The notes under the pieces: generated by a model | Seen by the model: the letters and a program-made list of their open reading frames with translations, nothing else | The model's database searches: none | Told to the model about the DNA's origin: nothing | Part shown: piece by piece, positions 21,901 through 34,832 of the stretch | Numbering within the stretch: position 1 is the first letter of the stretch | How the letters are laid out: the number at the start of each line of letters is the position of its first letter | NCBI RefSeq assembly: GCF_029873635.1 | Contig: NC_080422.1 | Span: 9,517,764 to 9,581,763 of the forward strand | DNA length: 64,000 bases | Direction: 5' to 3' | From: Malania oleifera | Lineage: Eukaryota; Streptophyta; Magnoliopsida; Santalales; Ximeniaceae | Translations under genes and position numbers: made by a program

Positions 21901-23310
21901 CTCCCAACACAATTTGGTTCAGCAAAACAAGGTTTTTCCTCTTTTTTTTTTTTGATAAAAATCATCTATTTACAAGATAAGATAACAGAATGAAAAATAT
22001 AATGAGATCTGGGACGCGTATTCCCTTTTTAGACAAGTATACTGGATTTCTAAGTTGAAGCTGAAGCCTAGTTATGCTTGATGTTTTGTTTCGAATGATA
22101 TTCAAAAAGTTACATGCACTTCCATTACCAAAAATTCACCACCACTATGCCTTTATCGCATTTATTTGCGGAGTGGCTAAAAAGCAAATGTAAGAGGCCC
22201 CCTAATGTGGTTCAATTATTCCATCTCCAGGCTGGTTTGCTTGCAGGTGGAATACATGCTTCTTCAGTCCATGTCAATTTACTTTTAGAGTTTTCTTCCC
22301 TATACTATTCCAACTATATCAGGTTCAGTCTAACCAATTATCAGTATCAAATATTGATTTAGTGCATGATCAATTAGATGATAAATATACATGCTGAAAG
22401 GATGAAGGCATTACTTAAAAATCACAACATGCTTTTTCGACTACGTTTGAATCTGCTCCTCTACTCTTCTTCCTTAGAGATAAATAAGTGTTGTAAGATG
22501 CCAAGTAACTTAAATAATTTTATGTCAGGACTTAATAGTTCTCAATGTCAACCAAAATAATTGTTAACAATTTAACCACTAAATTCCTCTTCAAGCTAAA
22601 GATTGTAGAAGAAAAAGTGAATTAATGATGTGTTATGTTAATAGAGGCTTCTACAAAAAACGAAAAATTAGTTGAGGGTACTACATGGAAATGACGGTTG
22701 AGGAGTGCCCATATGAGAGAGAGACATGGTGGCAGGTTCTTCTACAGAAGACATGACCCCAATGAATAATGAAATTATTTTGGATGTAAGAAACTGATTA
22801 CTTGAGTTAGGTTTAGTTGTCATCCATGTTTGTAAATTCAGTTCGTGCAAATTTAGGATTTATTGTTGTGAAGTTTAAATATGGTTCCAAACTTCCAATT
22901 TAGCTCTTCAATGCATACTGGTCACATCTTTTCTTGGGTCTATTGTTGGTCTCCTTCAGTTCCTTCATTTGGTGATTGCATTTAAGAACAACTCTTAAAC
23001 AACATTACTAATGCACCAAGAAATATATGAATTGTTTTTTTCTCTCATTATATATTACCCTCCAAATGAATTTTAAATTGTGTGCTCTGATTAATTTTTT
23101 ACATGCTTGCATATCTGAGATAATCTACTAGTTCTTATCAAACATGAACAATTTAGTTTATTGGCTATAATTTCTTATGTCACTTATGATTGTTTTTTTG
23201 TTTTAAATTTTTTAGCTCCTCTCAAGCGTACAAACAGCTGGTCATTTGATGAGAAGCTTTTCATACAGTCTCTTTACAGGGTAATATTTTGTAGTTTGTA
23301 CTAAATAAGA

Positions 23311-23344
<34 letters not shown>

Positions 23345-26300
23345 AATGTATATATGCAATATGAAATTATGTGCTACAATGTAATATTCTAGTAAAATCC
23401 TTCTGAATATGTTCCTTCAAGGATATTTGTGGCAATATTGATGAATGGAAATCAATTTTTGACTTACAGGTTCTTGTTTCAGTGTCAAAAACTAGCCCCA
23501 TTGTTCTATATCTTAGGGATGTCGAAATGCTCCTATTTAAATCACAGAGGATATATAACTTGTTTCAGAAAATGTTGAAGAAATTATCTGGATCAGTGTT
23601 GATCCTTGGTTCACGAATTATAGATTCAGATAATGACTACAGAGAAGTGGATGAGAGGCTTACTGCTCTATTCCCTTACAACATTGAAATCAGGCCACCT
23701 GATGATGAAACTCACCTAGTCAGCTGGAAAACTCAGCTGGAGGAGGATATGAAAAGAATTAAATTTCAGGATAACAAAAACCATATCATGGAAGTACTTG
23801 CTGCAAATGATCTTGACTGTGATGATCTGGATTCGATCTGCTTGGCAGACACTATGGTTCTTAGCAACTATATACAGGAGATTGTAGTATCTGCAATTTC
23901 ATATCATTTGATGAACAACAAGAATCCTGAGTACAGAAATGGAAAGCTCATTATTTCATCCAAGAGGTATGGTTAACATATTATTCCATGTTGTTTTTCT
24001 AAATTCTATTTACTTACATTTTTGTGGCCATGAAACAGTTTGTCCCATGGATTAAGTCTATTCCAGCAAGGTAAGTCTACAGACAAAGATAATTTAAAGC
24101 TGGAGGCGCAGCTGGAGACACAAGTTGAACATTCTAAGGTTTATCGTAGTCCTCCTCCTGTTTTATTGGCAGTTTGGGGGCAGTGAACAGACTATTAACA
24201 TAATTTGTCCTTATTGCTGTGGTTGCTTTTCTATCTAATAGGAAGCAGGAGGAGGAGAGGCTGCTGGTGCAAAGCCTGAAACTAAAGTTGAAAGCGCAGC
24301 CCCTGAAAAAAAAACTGGAGCAGATACATCATCAGCTCCAGCAGCAAAGAAAGATGGTGACAACTCACTGTCAAAAGTTGCGGTCAGTCTAGTTTTCTTA
24401 GTATTCCACTAGAACATAATATTGCTCATGTTTTGTTGCAAATATTGTGATTGATTTTTTTTGCTTCCAACTTTTATATGTTTTTTTTTTCAGAAAATTT
24501 TTATCATGTGTTTTATATAATGTACTCGTGCAGTAATGCTTACATCATTTTTTAAAAAAATGTTTCATTCTTTTTGTGTATATAAAAATAGAGTACAGGG
24601 ATGCACTAAAATACTTGCACAAACTCCTATAAAAAAATTTTTGCAGATTTTTAAGTGCCCTAACAAGAAGAATAGAATGATTCCATGGCATGATACAATT
24701 AGCATTGTCAATTTTGCACAGTTCTACATAGATCATCTGTTCACAAAGTAGGCAATGCTCATCTTCCAACCCATTTGTCAGAACTGATAATATGGTATGG
24801 TATATTAAAACTCCTAACAGGATGTTCCTCCTGACAATGAATTTGAGAAGCGCATAAGGCCAGAGGTCATACCGGCAAATGAGATTCGCGTGACATTTAC
24901 CGATATTGGTGCCATGGAAGACATTAAAGAATCCCTTCAGGAACTGGTAATGCTCCCTCTTCGAAGACCAGATCTCTTTGAAGGAGGCCTCCTAAAGCCT
25001 TGTAGAGGAATATTATTGTTTGGGCCTCCTGGGACTGGGAAGACGATGCTAGCCAAGGCCATAGCCAAGGAGGCTGGAGCAAGCTTCATCAATGTGTCCA
25101 TGTCTACCATCACTTCTAAATGGTTTGGAGAGGATGAAAAGAATGTACGAGCTTTATTCACTCTTGCAGCGAAGGTCTCCCCAACTATTATTTTTGTAGA
25201 TGAAGTTGATAGCATGCTTGGGCAGCGGAGTAGAGCAGGGGAGCATGAAGCCATGAGGAAGATCAAGAATGAGTTCATGACTCATTGGGATGGGCTCCTA
25301 ACTGGACCTGGTGAGCGTATCCTTGTTCTCGCCGCAACCAACAGGCCATTTGACCTTGATGAAGCCATTATCCGGCGTTTTGAGCGCAGGTATTTGCTAC
25401 ATTTTTTAGAGCTCTGATAGAACCACACTGCATTCTTTAAAAAACACCCCAATATATCCACTGATTTGTTTTAGATAAGGTAGAGTGATTGGATTTTTTT
25501 TTTTTGATACTTTAAAAAATAAAAAGCATGTTTGTGATGTTATTTCAAAATTTCCCAATCTTTGATCTTTACGTGATCATAAAATTTTGTCATGAACATC
25601 TCTAGCACAAGTATTTAAGTTTGCAAAACGTTGTTAAAGAATAAGCACCAATGAAGTTTTTGGGCTTGAGGTGTGCCTATTCTGATGTTTACTGTGATGA
25701 ACAGGATCATGGTTGGCCTCCCATCTGCAGAGAACAGAGAAATGATCATGAGAACTCTTTTGTCTAAAGAGATAGTATCAGAAGGACTAGACTTCAAGGA
25801 GATTGCAACTATGACAGAAGGATTTAGTGGAAGTGATTTAAAGGTTTGCATTTTCCCAGTAATGGCATGAGTGTTTTGATGCATAAATCATGTGGTATTG
25901 ACCTCCATTACTGTTGAAAACAGAACCTGTGCACAACAGCTGCTTATGGGCCCGTCAGAGAGTTAATACAGCAAGAGAGACTAAAGGATTTAGTAAGAAC
26001 TTTCATGCATCTCAGCCATCTCTTCCTTTCTTCCCTTATTTCCTGTTATTTTCAAGTACAGGAAAAAAAAATTCCTAGCAGTCCGTTGTTTAAATTTGAG
26101 TACTTGCAAAAGTAACTTTTAATTTTGGTTATGCCATTTGACTTGTTTCCTGCAGGAGAGAAAACGGAAAGCTGAGGAAGGGCAGAATTCAGAGGACGGT
26201 TCAGGCACAGTGGAAGGCGGTCAAGAAAAAAGAGTAATTACCCTAAGGCCTTTAAATATGGAAGACTTCAAGCAAGCAAAGAGTCAGGTAAATCTTTCTC

Positions 26301-27245
26301 TCTCTCTCTCTAACCATATGCGTGGACTGGAGTAATTGATAATGTTCATTTATGGAAATTATGGATTTCTGTTAGAATTACTTGGGCATGTCCGCATTTG
26401 TGCACCTTCTTGAATAAGTGTGGAGAAGGCTGAACATATGCCCCATTTTTTATATGGTATTTCAAAGAGGCATTTCATTTGTAAATAGTACTAGAAATAA
26501 GTAACCTTTTTGTTAAAATTCCTTATTTGGTTACGGGAAGAGAGAATTTGAATTTTAGGCCTTGTATTTAGATTTATATGAATTTAGGCAAAAGTCAATA
26601 TTATTTTGTACTTCATTTGATTCAAATTTACAGAAATTTAGATTTAAAGTCCAAAATCTGTACTCTCAAGCACAGGGAGATGGTATTATACTAATCATAC
26701 TGTCATCCCCATAACTCAAAAATGTTGTTGTCCTTTAAGAAGAAGCCTTCTGTGCCAACTCTTTAATTTATAGTTCTAATTATTATTTTGGAAATGGATT
26801 TATAAATTCCTCACAAAGTTCCCAAATAAGATATTTAAATTCTGAGTTTCCTGGGACTTGAATTTTTCCTTCATTTTAGCAAATCCCATTTGCTACTAAT
26901 GCCTTATCTAGACATGCCTTAATGCAGTGTTTGGTAAATAAGAATCCATTTGAATTATCATTTATTTTGACATATTGGTTGTGCAATTTTTTATTTCATT
27001 CTACCACCACTCTAGTCCATTTCAGCAGCGTTCCTGAACGGATTTGGATCATGGCATTGTCCTATTTCGCCTCATCTGATTTATTCTAAATCTCTGTGAA
27101 CATATATTCCTTTGGATTGGTGCAGGTTGCAGCTAGTTTTGCAGCAGAGGGATCGATAATGGCGGAGCTGAAGCAGTGGAATAATTTATACGGGGAAGGG
27201 GGATCGAGAAAGAATGATACCCAGCAATTATCTTATTTCCTGTGA
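18932..27245 (+). CDS. DAA1: DAA1-type AAA ATPase, complete 16-exon gene (844 aa)
   Basis: Exons (all GT-AG): 18932-19146, 20077-20198, 20302-20390, 20464-20499, 20797-20890, 21717-21762, 21831-21931, 23216-23280, 23470-23966, 24039-24138, 24242-24382, 24821-25389, 25705-25843, 25924-25992, 26156-26287, 27126-27245; 2,535 nt, in frame throughout. The product resembles Arabidopsis DAA1 (At1g64110) and its paralogues along its whole length. Seen: a Gly-rich hydrophobic N-terminus (aa 4-26); TILLSGPAELYQQ (aa ~95-107), a degenerate P-loop; a variable Ala/Lys/Glu-rich linker in exon 11; then the AAA core with Walker A GPPGTGKT (570-577), Walker B IIFVDEVD (625-632), sensor N676 and Arg fingers RRFERR (687-692); and a Vps4-type C-terminal helix ending GGSRKN..LSYFL. 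The family belongs to the meiotic-clade AAA ATPases, likely a membrane-anchored hexameric unfoldase; the substrate is unknown. ATG 18932 is chosen because MEQKH..LMSAL is the conserved start. Intron 8 has a (GT)n run and intron 15 a dispersed repeat. Confidence 0.93.
23312..23343. repeat. (TG)n microsatellite in intron 8 of the AAA ATPase gene
   Basis: Run of GT dinucleotides between exons 8 and 9, a likely length-variable marker. Confidence 0.95.
26560..26680 (+). repeat. Dispersed ~110-bp repeat, diverged copy in intron 15
   Basis: TTTATATGAATTTAGG..TATTTTGTACTTCATTTGATTCAAATTTA..AAAGTCCAAAATCTGTACTCTCAAGC follows the order of words seen at 8575-8690 and 34500-34612. Similarity is partial. 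Confidence 0.45.
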
Positions 27246-29955
27246 ACAAGCCTTGCTCTTCACGGATCCCATCAATTTCCTTTGCTGAGAAAATTTTGGA
27301 AAGTCCATCTTCTTTTTCCAGCAAAAACCACTTATATATATATACCTACGTCCCACGTTCTGCAGGCAATGATGAGTAAGTTAAAAGTAGTCTCTAGCTA
27401 GTTTAGTTTTTATATATATATATATGATCGACGTTTGTGTGCTAAAAAAAATAAGTTGGAAATTACAACAGCAGTGTTGTGGCCTGTCTGCGTGGGTTGC
27501 CTTACACCCTGCAGCTATTTTATGTTTTGTATATTTGAAAATTAGGATATATAAGGTTTTAGAAGTCTAAACAGTTGTATGAATATATATAGTGTGTATA
27601 TACATATAATATCAAATAAGGGTCATGTATTTCCCTTTGAATGGGGATTTAGATCAGGTAAACCTAGAACTTGTGAGCACTTACAACTCTAGCTCTTGGA
27701 AAGCTATTGTTTTTATTTCAATCATGGGTTGAGTGATTTCTATAGAGGCATCCGTAAAATGGGAGATTTGTGTTGTTTTGTGAATCTCCATAAGGTATGG
27801 ATACTTACCCAAAAATATCTTCACCCATTTATGATCCGTTTTTTTCGATGGAACTATTTATGTTACACTTATACATTGACAACTTTATTATATCATTACT
27901 GTATTCGTGGAGAAGATGGATGCACATTGTTCGTTATGAAAGTTGTGGTTGCAAGAGAGAGGCCCTTTGTGGGATAGGACTCCAAATGAACTAATTAGTC
28001 ACTCGCCGAAAGGTTCGGGAGCTCGATTTGGTAAGAGCTGGTGCAGGCTTATTTATTATATAAATTAATGATTCTTAAATTCAACTTTAGGGCTGGGTTA
28101 GTAAACAACCTGAATGTAATTGTAAGTGGGTTTGGCTCATGACTGATTTGATTACAGTATTGGTTAGACTTTATTTCATACGCTCATATTAGACTTAACT
28201 TAGTCATAAGTTTGGTTAGACGATGTTTCATAGGTTTATATAAAGCTTGTTTATGACCTCATTCAATGAGATTGAATAGGTTTAATAAAATATGGAACCG
28301 TTGGGATGTGTTTATGTTAAGTCCTTTTGAAAATTTATACACTATGAAAGGAAATTTCTTTAGTCACCATCAATTACTAATATAAATAGTTTTGATATGC
28401 AAATCTAGAAATATTTTTATATGACAATACAATAACATTACATCTCACTCCAAAACATCATACTGTATGCGTATGCATGTTGGAATAAGTTTAGTATGCA
28501 TATTTGGCCTGATATACATCGAGTCATAACTTAAAGTTGGGTAGTAATCTAACATTTTAACATTTCTATAGAAAAGCTAAAAAAGATAAAATAATATAAA
28601 AAAAAAATTTATTTTTTATCGGCTCCTATTTAAAAGGTTCTTTTAAAAAGTCACATAAATGTCAAATGAAGTCTAAAACATCAAGCATAGATTATGGTAT
28701 CGTAGACACCTCTTTCACATGAAAATTATCGGAGTGAACAATACCTTTGCTTTGCTTTGCTCTGCTTTACATATGTGAAATCAACATAATACATTTTCAT
28801 TTTCTTTAACCAATAGAGATTTTAAATAATTAACCTCACTAATATTTTTACTTCATTTTTATTTAACAGTAATCAACATATCCTAGAAAATAAGACAAAA
28901 TTATGAAATACAGAGAACACTCACACTGCAATGAATACATATGATCCTCTATTGATTGAAGTACTTATACTACTACCATGGTGATTGCTTTTTACCATAC
29001 ACATTTTCTTATTTTGCAAATAGAAATTTTCTTCTTGGCTCCTTAAAAGGACTATTATCAACATTCAACTACTCTAACTCAAGCCCATGAGATCTTCTTT
29101 ATGCTAGAACCGTGACTTAGTTCATGTGGTTGGCTTCACTGTTTTTGCTTAAGGCTCCTTAGGAGGCATTTGTATATATTTGTTCATATTGGGGTGGTTG
29201 AAAAAAGCTTTAGCATGATTATAGTCGCGAGTCTGTCACTGCCAGAGCCTTGTGAGGCTTGAGAAAAAATACAAGGACGTGCTAGAAACCCTAATCAAAA
29301 GAAATTTGAGCCATCTCTACACCTCCCATCCACACAAAACAACCTTACTTTCTTTGTTTCTACTAGTTGTCGTAATTTGCAATTATTGGTTGCAGAAGTC
29401 TTTTGCCAATAAAAACCCGACAAAAATTTTAAAATTATTTTTTAAGTTTTGGGGAAAAATATTAATGTTCCATAACTTTGTGTCTCATAATTTAATTTAT
29501 TTGATTGATTCCCCTATAAACTGCCTTCTTACACTTGCATAAAACATAAGAACAGGACAAGAACACCTCCACCTTCTTTAACTTTTATTTCTCTTCCATT
29601 TTCTCTAGATTCCCATGCTGTAAATCCATAATAATAATAATAATAAAAGATAAAAATCTCTTCAAAAAACTTTTTAAAAATATTACAAACATTTTTTTTA
29701 AATATTTATCTTCTTGTGTATAGAGAAATTTGTATTTTTCTGACAAATCTCTGAAAAAAATCTCTAAAATTCTTAAATCTCAAAAAATATTTTTAAAATG
29801 TTTAAAAATAATTATCGTTTTTTTCAAATCTTAAAAAGTTACCCTAATAGATATAGATGCCGCAAAAGGACTTCCCCAGCACGCACCACCCATCTCATCA
29901 TCAAAGTCATATTCTGATGGTTGAACTCTTCTTTTTCGATGTAGGGGTTTTGGGG

Positions 29956-30003
<48 letters not shown>

Positions 30004-31462
30004 CAGTGGTCGATGGGAGTGTGCAATGCGACAATCAACAATTCCAGTAGGAAGGAATAAAGTTCAGCAGCGGTTCAATTGAAAAAAAAAAAAAAACACC
30101 AAAAACATTTCCTTGACGTGCCTAAAATCCAAAAAATAAAAATAAATAATTAGAATTTTTAAATTTTCATATACAGCTCAGCTCACTTATATTTAGGTCC
30201 ATTTCTAGATTAAAATATATATATATATTAAAAAAAAGATAAACATATACAAATATATATTTATTATAAATCTATCTATTCATATTTAATTATTATAAAA
30301 AATAAAAAAATATAATAAATCAATAAATAAAATTTTATTTACATATATCCAATATTATATATTTTATTATTAATAAATTATATTAAAATAAAAATACTTT
30401 TAATGTAAAAAATATATAATAAAAATATAATTCTTTCTTATGGTCTCTCCCTTTCTTCTTAATTCTAATTGCGCGCCTTAAACTTTAAGGCACCTTGCAC
30501 CCTCTCCACCTAATATCACAATGTTTTTTTTCTAGCACTGGATTTTTTTTTTTTTCACTAAAAAGATGACCCAAACTTCAAGCCCTACAATTTCAAAATC
30601 ATAAAAACAAAGAGTAAAAATTCTTAAAAACCTTAGAAGAAAAATAGTTTAAAAAGAAGCAAAGCACATGGTGGTGCTCCTATGCCATACCATTTACTAA
30701 GCCACACACCATCATTTGTATTACTTCTTAATCAGCTTCGGACCAAACTGTACAAAAAATCCACAACCAACCACTCACAAGAAGCATGCTTGACCCACCT
30801 ATGCAAACATTTAAAAGACAGCTCAAACACCCCTCTAAATGCAGAGAAAAAGATCAAAAACAATTCTTCCACAAAATTTAGATACTGCATTATGAAAATA
30901 TTCACTCACAAATATTTTTCATGAATTCAATGCTGCTTTTTGCAACCATGTTATACCATTTCAAACTTACAAAAGCACACTTACAAATGGTCACTTCAGA
31001 GCAAGATCCCTCCAATAATATAATAAATCAACAGCCCACCTATGACATTATTCAGTCTCTTTAATAAAGATAAGCATCAGTTAAATCAGTCAAAGAGATG
31101 AGCATCAGTTAAATCACTCAATCCACACCCCATTCATGTAAATTACTTAAATCATTGGAAATGAAATAAAAAAATAAGCACATCGTGCAGGACACACTTC
31201 GTTGACGTGCAATATGAAACATGATGATCACTAGAACACTCATTGCAGATAGGTTCAAAAATATGCTGTCCATCTACGAAACAACAGAAAAGTATTATTT
31301 TAAAAACCTATATCCTTCCATATTGTGAACCCAAACTCTCCATAAAACAAAAGATTAAAAACAGGGTTCTAGGCAATGATGGATAGAAGTCACAACACCT
31401 TGACAAAACATAGCTACCAAACACTTGTCGGTACCTAGCAGTGACTATATGCCATAGCCACT
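27246..31462. other. Intergenic region between two convergent genes
   Basis: Starts with the 3' UTR of the AAA ATPase gene and ends with that of the reticulon gene. No further gene seen; open frames at 27696-27994, 29252-29542 and 30682-30924 have no recognisable domain and AT-rich composition. 30110-30440 is nearly pure A/T. Poly-A and poly-T runs at 30078-30094 and 30542-30556. Confidence 0.65.
29960..30003. repeat. (GA)n microsatellite
   Basis: About 22 AG units. The open frames that cross it are by-products of the repeat. Confidence 0.95.
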
Positions 31463-33316
31463 CTAAGCCTTCTTCTTATCTTTCAATGGTCCCCTTGGAA
31501 TCTTACTTAAGACCCTGGCATCAAAGACAGCATACTGCTTCTTGAGCTCGATCATTGCCTTCTCTGCAAATGAGTCCACCTGGTCCTCATATTTCTCGTA
31601 GAGAACAGGGACTGTGTGAAGCAAGACAAATGCTGTTTTACAAAATAATATGTCCAATGTCAATAAGCAATAAGTAGAAAGAGTGATTCAATTCAACACA
31701 TAACAGGAGTAACCACAATACCTATGTAGAACAAGGTCAGGAAGTTGCACCAACTCCCCATTATTGACACAACCCACAGGCCAGCTATAACCTAATTAAG
31801 TCCAGCACCATTATATCCATGTAAATGATCATCACAAAATCCAAAATTCGAAAAGTCCAATTCAAAACAAGTACGAAATTCAATCAAGAAATTAAATACA
31901 TATACTCATGATGCAGTTCAATCACAATCACAATCACCATCAGAATCCCAGGAAAATGTGGAAATACCCTAAATCACACAAATTGCTACAAGGAATTGCA
32001 ACCATAAAGTACTCAAATCAAAGTGAAAGGAAGCACTCAACATACAGCAAGAAATTTCTTCAGATCTTTTCCTGATGCAATGTCCCGTAAGCAAGCAAAA
32101 GCTTGATTGATTTCAATCCTCAGTGCAGAGGCAAACTGAAGGACTGGACCCTCTGGAATATAAACTTCAGGAATGCGCGGGGGAGACCTAAGGTGGAACC
32201 AAGTAGGGTGAGAAGCAACTTAAAAATATAACATTGAAGTAGACAACTTGGGCAACCATGTCAATGACAACTTACTTGTTGATAAAGGTAGTAGCATTGG
32301 ACCACAAGAACAACAAAGCAAGAGAAAGTATGAAGCAATGGCAAATCAGAGTCAGAAGGTGGTATTCAAGCAATTCAAACAAAACCCAAATCACAGTAGC
32401 CACGCCCAGCACTCCTCCTGAAATCTTCTTGTTCCTCCACAGAAATACATCCGCAGCTGCACCAGATAGATTAGATTAAGCCATGCCAATTTCCCTCCCT
32501 TTTTTAATTGACAGTTTTTGTTTTTGGGAGGGAGGAGAGAGAAATTGATCTAAATTAACTATATGAAAATTGTTATGTTGAAAATGATAAAGCACATTCT
32601 AAATGTTGAAAACAGTGCCCAAGAATCTTGAAAGTAATATAGAGATTTTTATAATGATTACTTAGTTTAACTTTGAAAAAAGCGTAAGAACCCTTGAACA
32701 CTTATTGTAGAAAAGTTCAGTTTACTAAAACCAATAGCATCAAAACTACATAGACTCCTTTAAGTTTCCAGTTTCCAACAAGTCAAGTCAATCCAATAAC
32801 AAGCTTCAGTTTTGTACATACCCAGATCTAGATCCAGAAGCAACACGCATCAAGAACATCACGAATACAACATCACAATCGAATAAGCAAACTACCAGTC
32901 AGGGTTTAAGCCAAAGGAAATCATTGAAATATAAGCCCATATATATCAAACGAAATTACAATCGAAGAAATGATGGAAACGACCGATAAAAAAACAAATG
33001 AGAGAAATTAAAACTTGAATCCATGCCCTAATTTTTGCATTTCATAAACAGAAATGAGAAATAATTAAAGCGGAACTAAAAAAAAACAGAGAAGATAAAA
33101 CGTACGTTTTCCACCACCGAGAGTCTTGTGCACGGGCTTCTCTCGCCCAAAGAGACGATAAATCTTTGATTTCGCCGCAGAAGACGACGCCTTTACCTTG
33201 TCGTCATCGGAATCCGAGGAGGAGGACGACGACGAATCGTGATCGTGAAACTTCTCCGTCACCTTTTCCATCATCGATTCAACGGCGGATGAGCTCGATT
33301 CCTCGTGATCCGCCAT
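31463..33316 (-). CDS. RTNLB: Reticulon-like protein B (RTNLB), complete 5-exon gene (257 aa)
   Basis: Exons on the minus strand: 33316-33106, 32456-32276, 32187-32046, 31791-31722, 31632-31463; 774 nt in frame, all GT-AG, stop TAG at 31465-31463. The product is an ER membrane-shaping reticulon: residues 1-69 are a Ser/Asp/Glu-rich cytosolic tail; the reticulon homology domain runs from [12 protein letters not shown] (about 70) to the C-terminus. Two long hydrophobic hairpins are seen, [20 protein letters not shown] (about 86-105) to the [10 protein letters not shown] block, and [20 protein letters not shown] (about 179-198) to [10 protein letters not shown]. Between them is [15 protein letters not shown], a plant RTNLB signature. 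The C-terminus KKKA is a KKxx-type ER retrieval signal. Length fits AtRTNLB1-5 (about 255-275 aa). It curves ER tubules and, in Arabidopsis, RTNLB1/2 affect receptor trafficking; which paralogue this is cannot be fixed. Confidence 0.94.
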
Positions 33317-33633
33317 GACTCCTAACTGAAATCCCTCTTATCAATCCCTCAAAACCCTTAATCTTCGAATCGGAACTGAAATCTCCCTCCCTCTCTCTCT
33401 CTCTCTCTCCCGCAAAGGCTGAAATGTAATCAGTTTCAGTTCTCTTTGTAACAGCTCCGCTCCTCATGCGGTGCAAGTGTGGGGTCCAAGCTAGGACATG
33501 CAATCTCAGCCGTTCAAAAGCCCAAGACCGAACCTAGTGCCGAGCCTCTTGGCTCGGACCCTACATTAATGGCTTGCAGGACTAACGACCGTTAGATTGC
33601 GGCAAACGGCGTTAATCAGCCGTTTCTCTTCGT

Positions 33634-33722
33634 ACACGTGGCGAAGCATGGGGCCTCGAGTTTATAAAGGTCACTGACGAGGAGCATGACGGTAATGCCG
33701 TCACGTTCTCCCGACACGTGGC
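33634..33722 (-). promoter_or_regulatory. RTNLB promoter: two GCCACGTGT (G-box/ABRE) motifs around a TATA box
   Basis: On the minus strand GCCACGTGT occurs at 33722-33714 and 33642-33634, with TTTATAAA at 33668-33661 between them, 345 bp before the ATG. CACGTG cores with GCC flank are bound by bZIP (ABF/AREB, GBF) factors, which suggests abscisic-acid or stress input. The leader contains a CT run (33386-33408). Confidence 0.6.
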
Positions 33723-33799
33723 GTGCTTTCGGCACTGCTGTGTCTTTTCTTTTTCTGGATTTGTCCGGAAAAGTCTTTTTAGTCATTAAGAAATTTGAA

Positions 33800-34368
33800 A
33801 ATATGATCTCATTATTTTTTTAAAAAAAAATTTACTTGTTTATTAAAAAAAATTATCCCACAAATTGATTTGAAGGGCTCATATTTTTATTAAATAATAT
33901 ATTGGCTTTAATTTTTTTTCATAAATTTTTTATCCTCCCATCACTCAAATTTAAATGATTATAAATATATATATATTCAAACTAAGATTTTAAAAAATTT
34001 TATATTATATTTTATTTATATATATATATATTCAAAATAAGATTTTAAAAAATTTTCTTAGTACTTCGATTTTAAAAATTATAAAATTATAAAATTTATG
34101 TTTAGTTTACTTCTTAAAGAAATTCTTTAATGTATATGGTGAAATAATTTTGCTCAACATTCATACCATGTTCTCAAGTTTTTTGGGCAAAAGTATATAA
34201 GTAAAAATAATGATTGAATTTAATGAGAGAGAAAGAGAGAAATCATGTGAATCTTGTTTTGAAAATGGAAAAAGATTAGAAAATATAAAAAGGATTGCTT
34301 ATAATAAATTTTGATAACCCTATCCACACATTTGTTCCATACGAATCGTGTTTTGAAAGAGGAGAGAT

Positions 34369-34425
<57 letters not shown>

Positions 34426-34789
34426 TCAACTCCCTTATAAGAAAATTTGATAATTCTGTAAAAACCCACATATTGATTCTATGTGAATGGATCGAATGTT
34501 TGAAGATAGATTGAATTTGAATAAAATCTAATATAAAATTATATTAAAATTTATTGAAATCTACATAAATCAAAATCTAAGATTCAAAATTTATACTTTC
34601 AAACGCTAATTGAGAGATTCGATAAAAGTTAATAATTTGTAAATGGCCACATGCATTCATTTGTGTGTATTGTCATCCAATCACAACCCTCTCGCTTCAA
34701 TCTCCACAGCTCCATAACTTTTGCCCCTTTTTTCTTAATCTGCAATAGGTTTTTTTCTTTTTTTATCAAGAAAGAAAAAAGTATCGAAC

Positions 34790-34832
<43 letters not shown>

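Noticed and set aside
23482-23976. Stand-alone 164-aa gene
   Set aside because: It is exon 9 of the AAA ATPase gene.
29831-30060. Two opposing open frames
   Set aside because: Produced by the (GA)n microsatellite.
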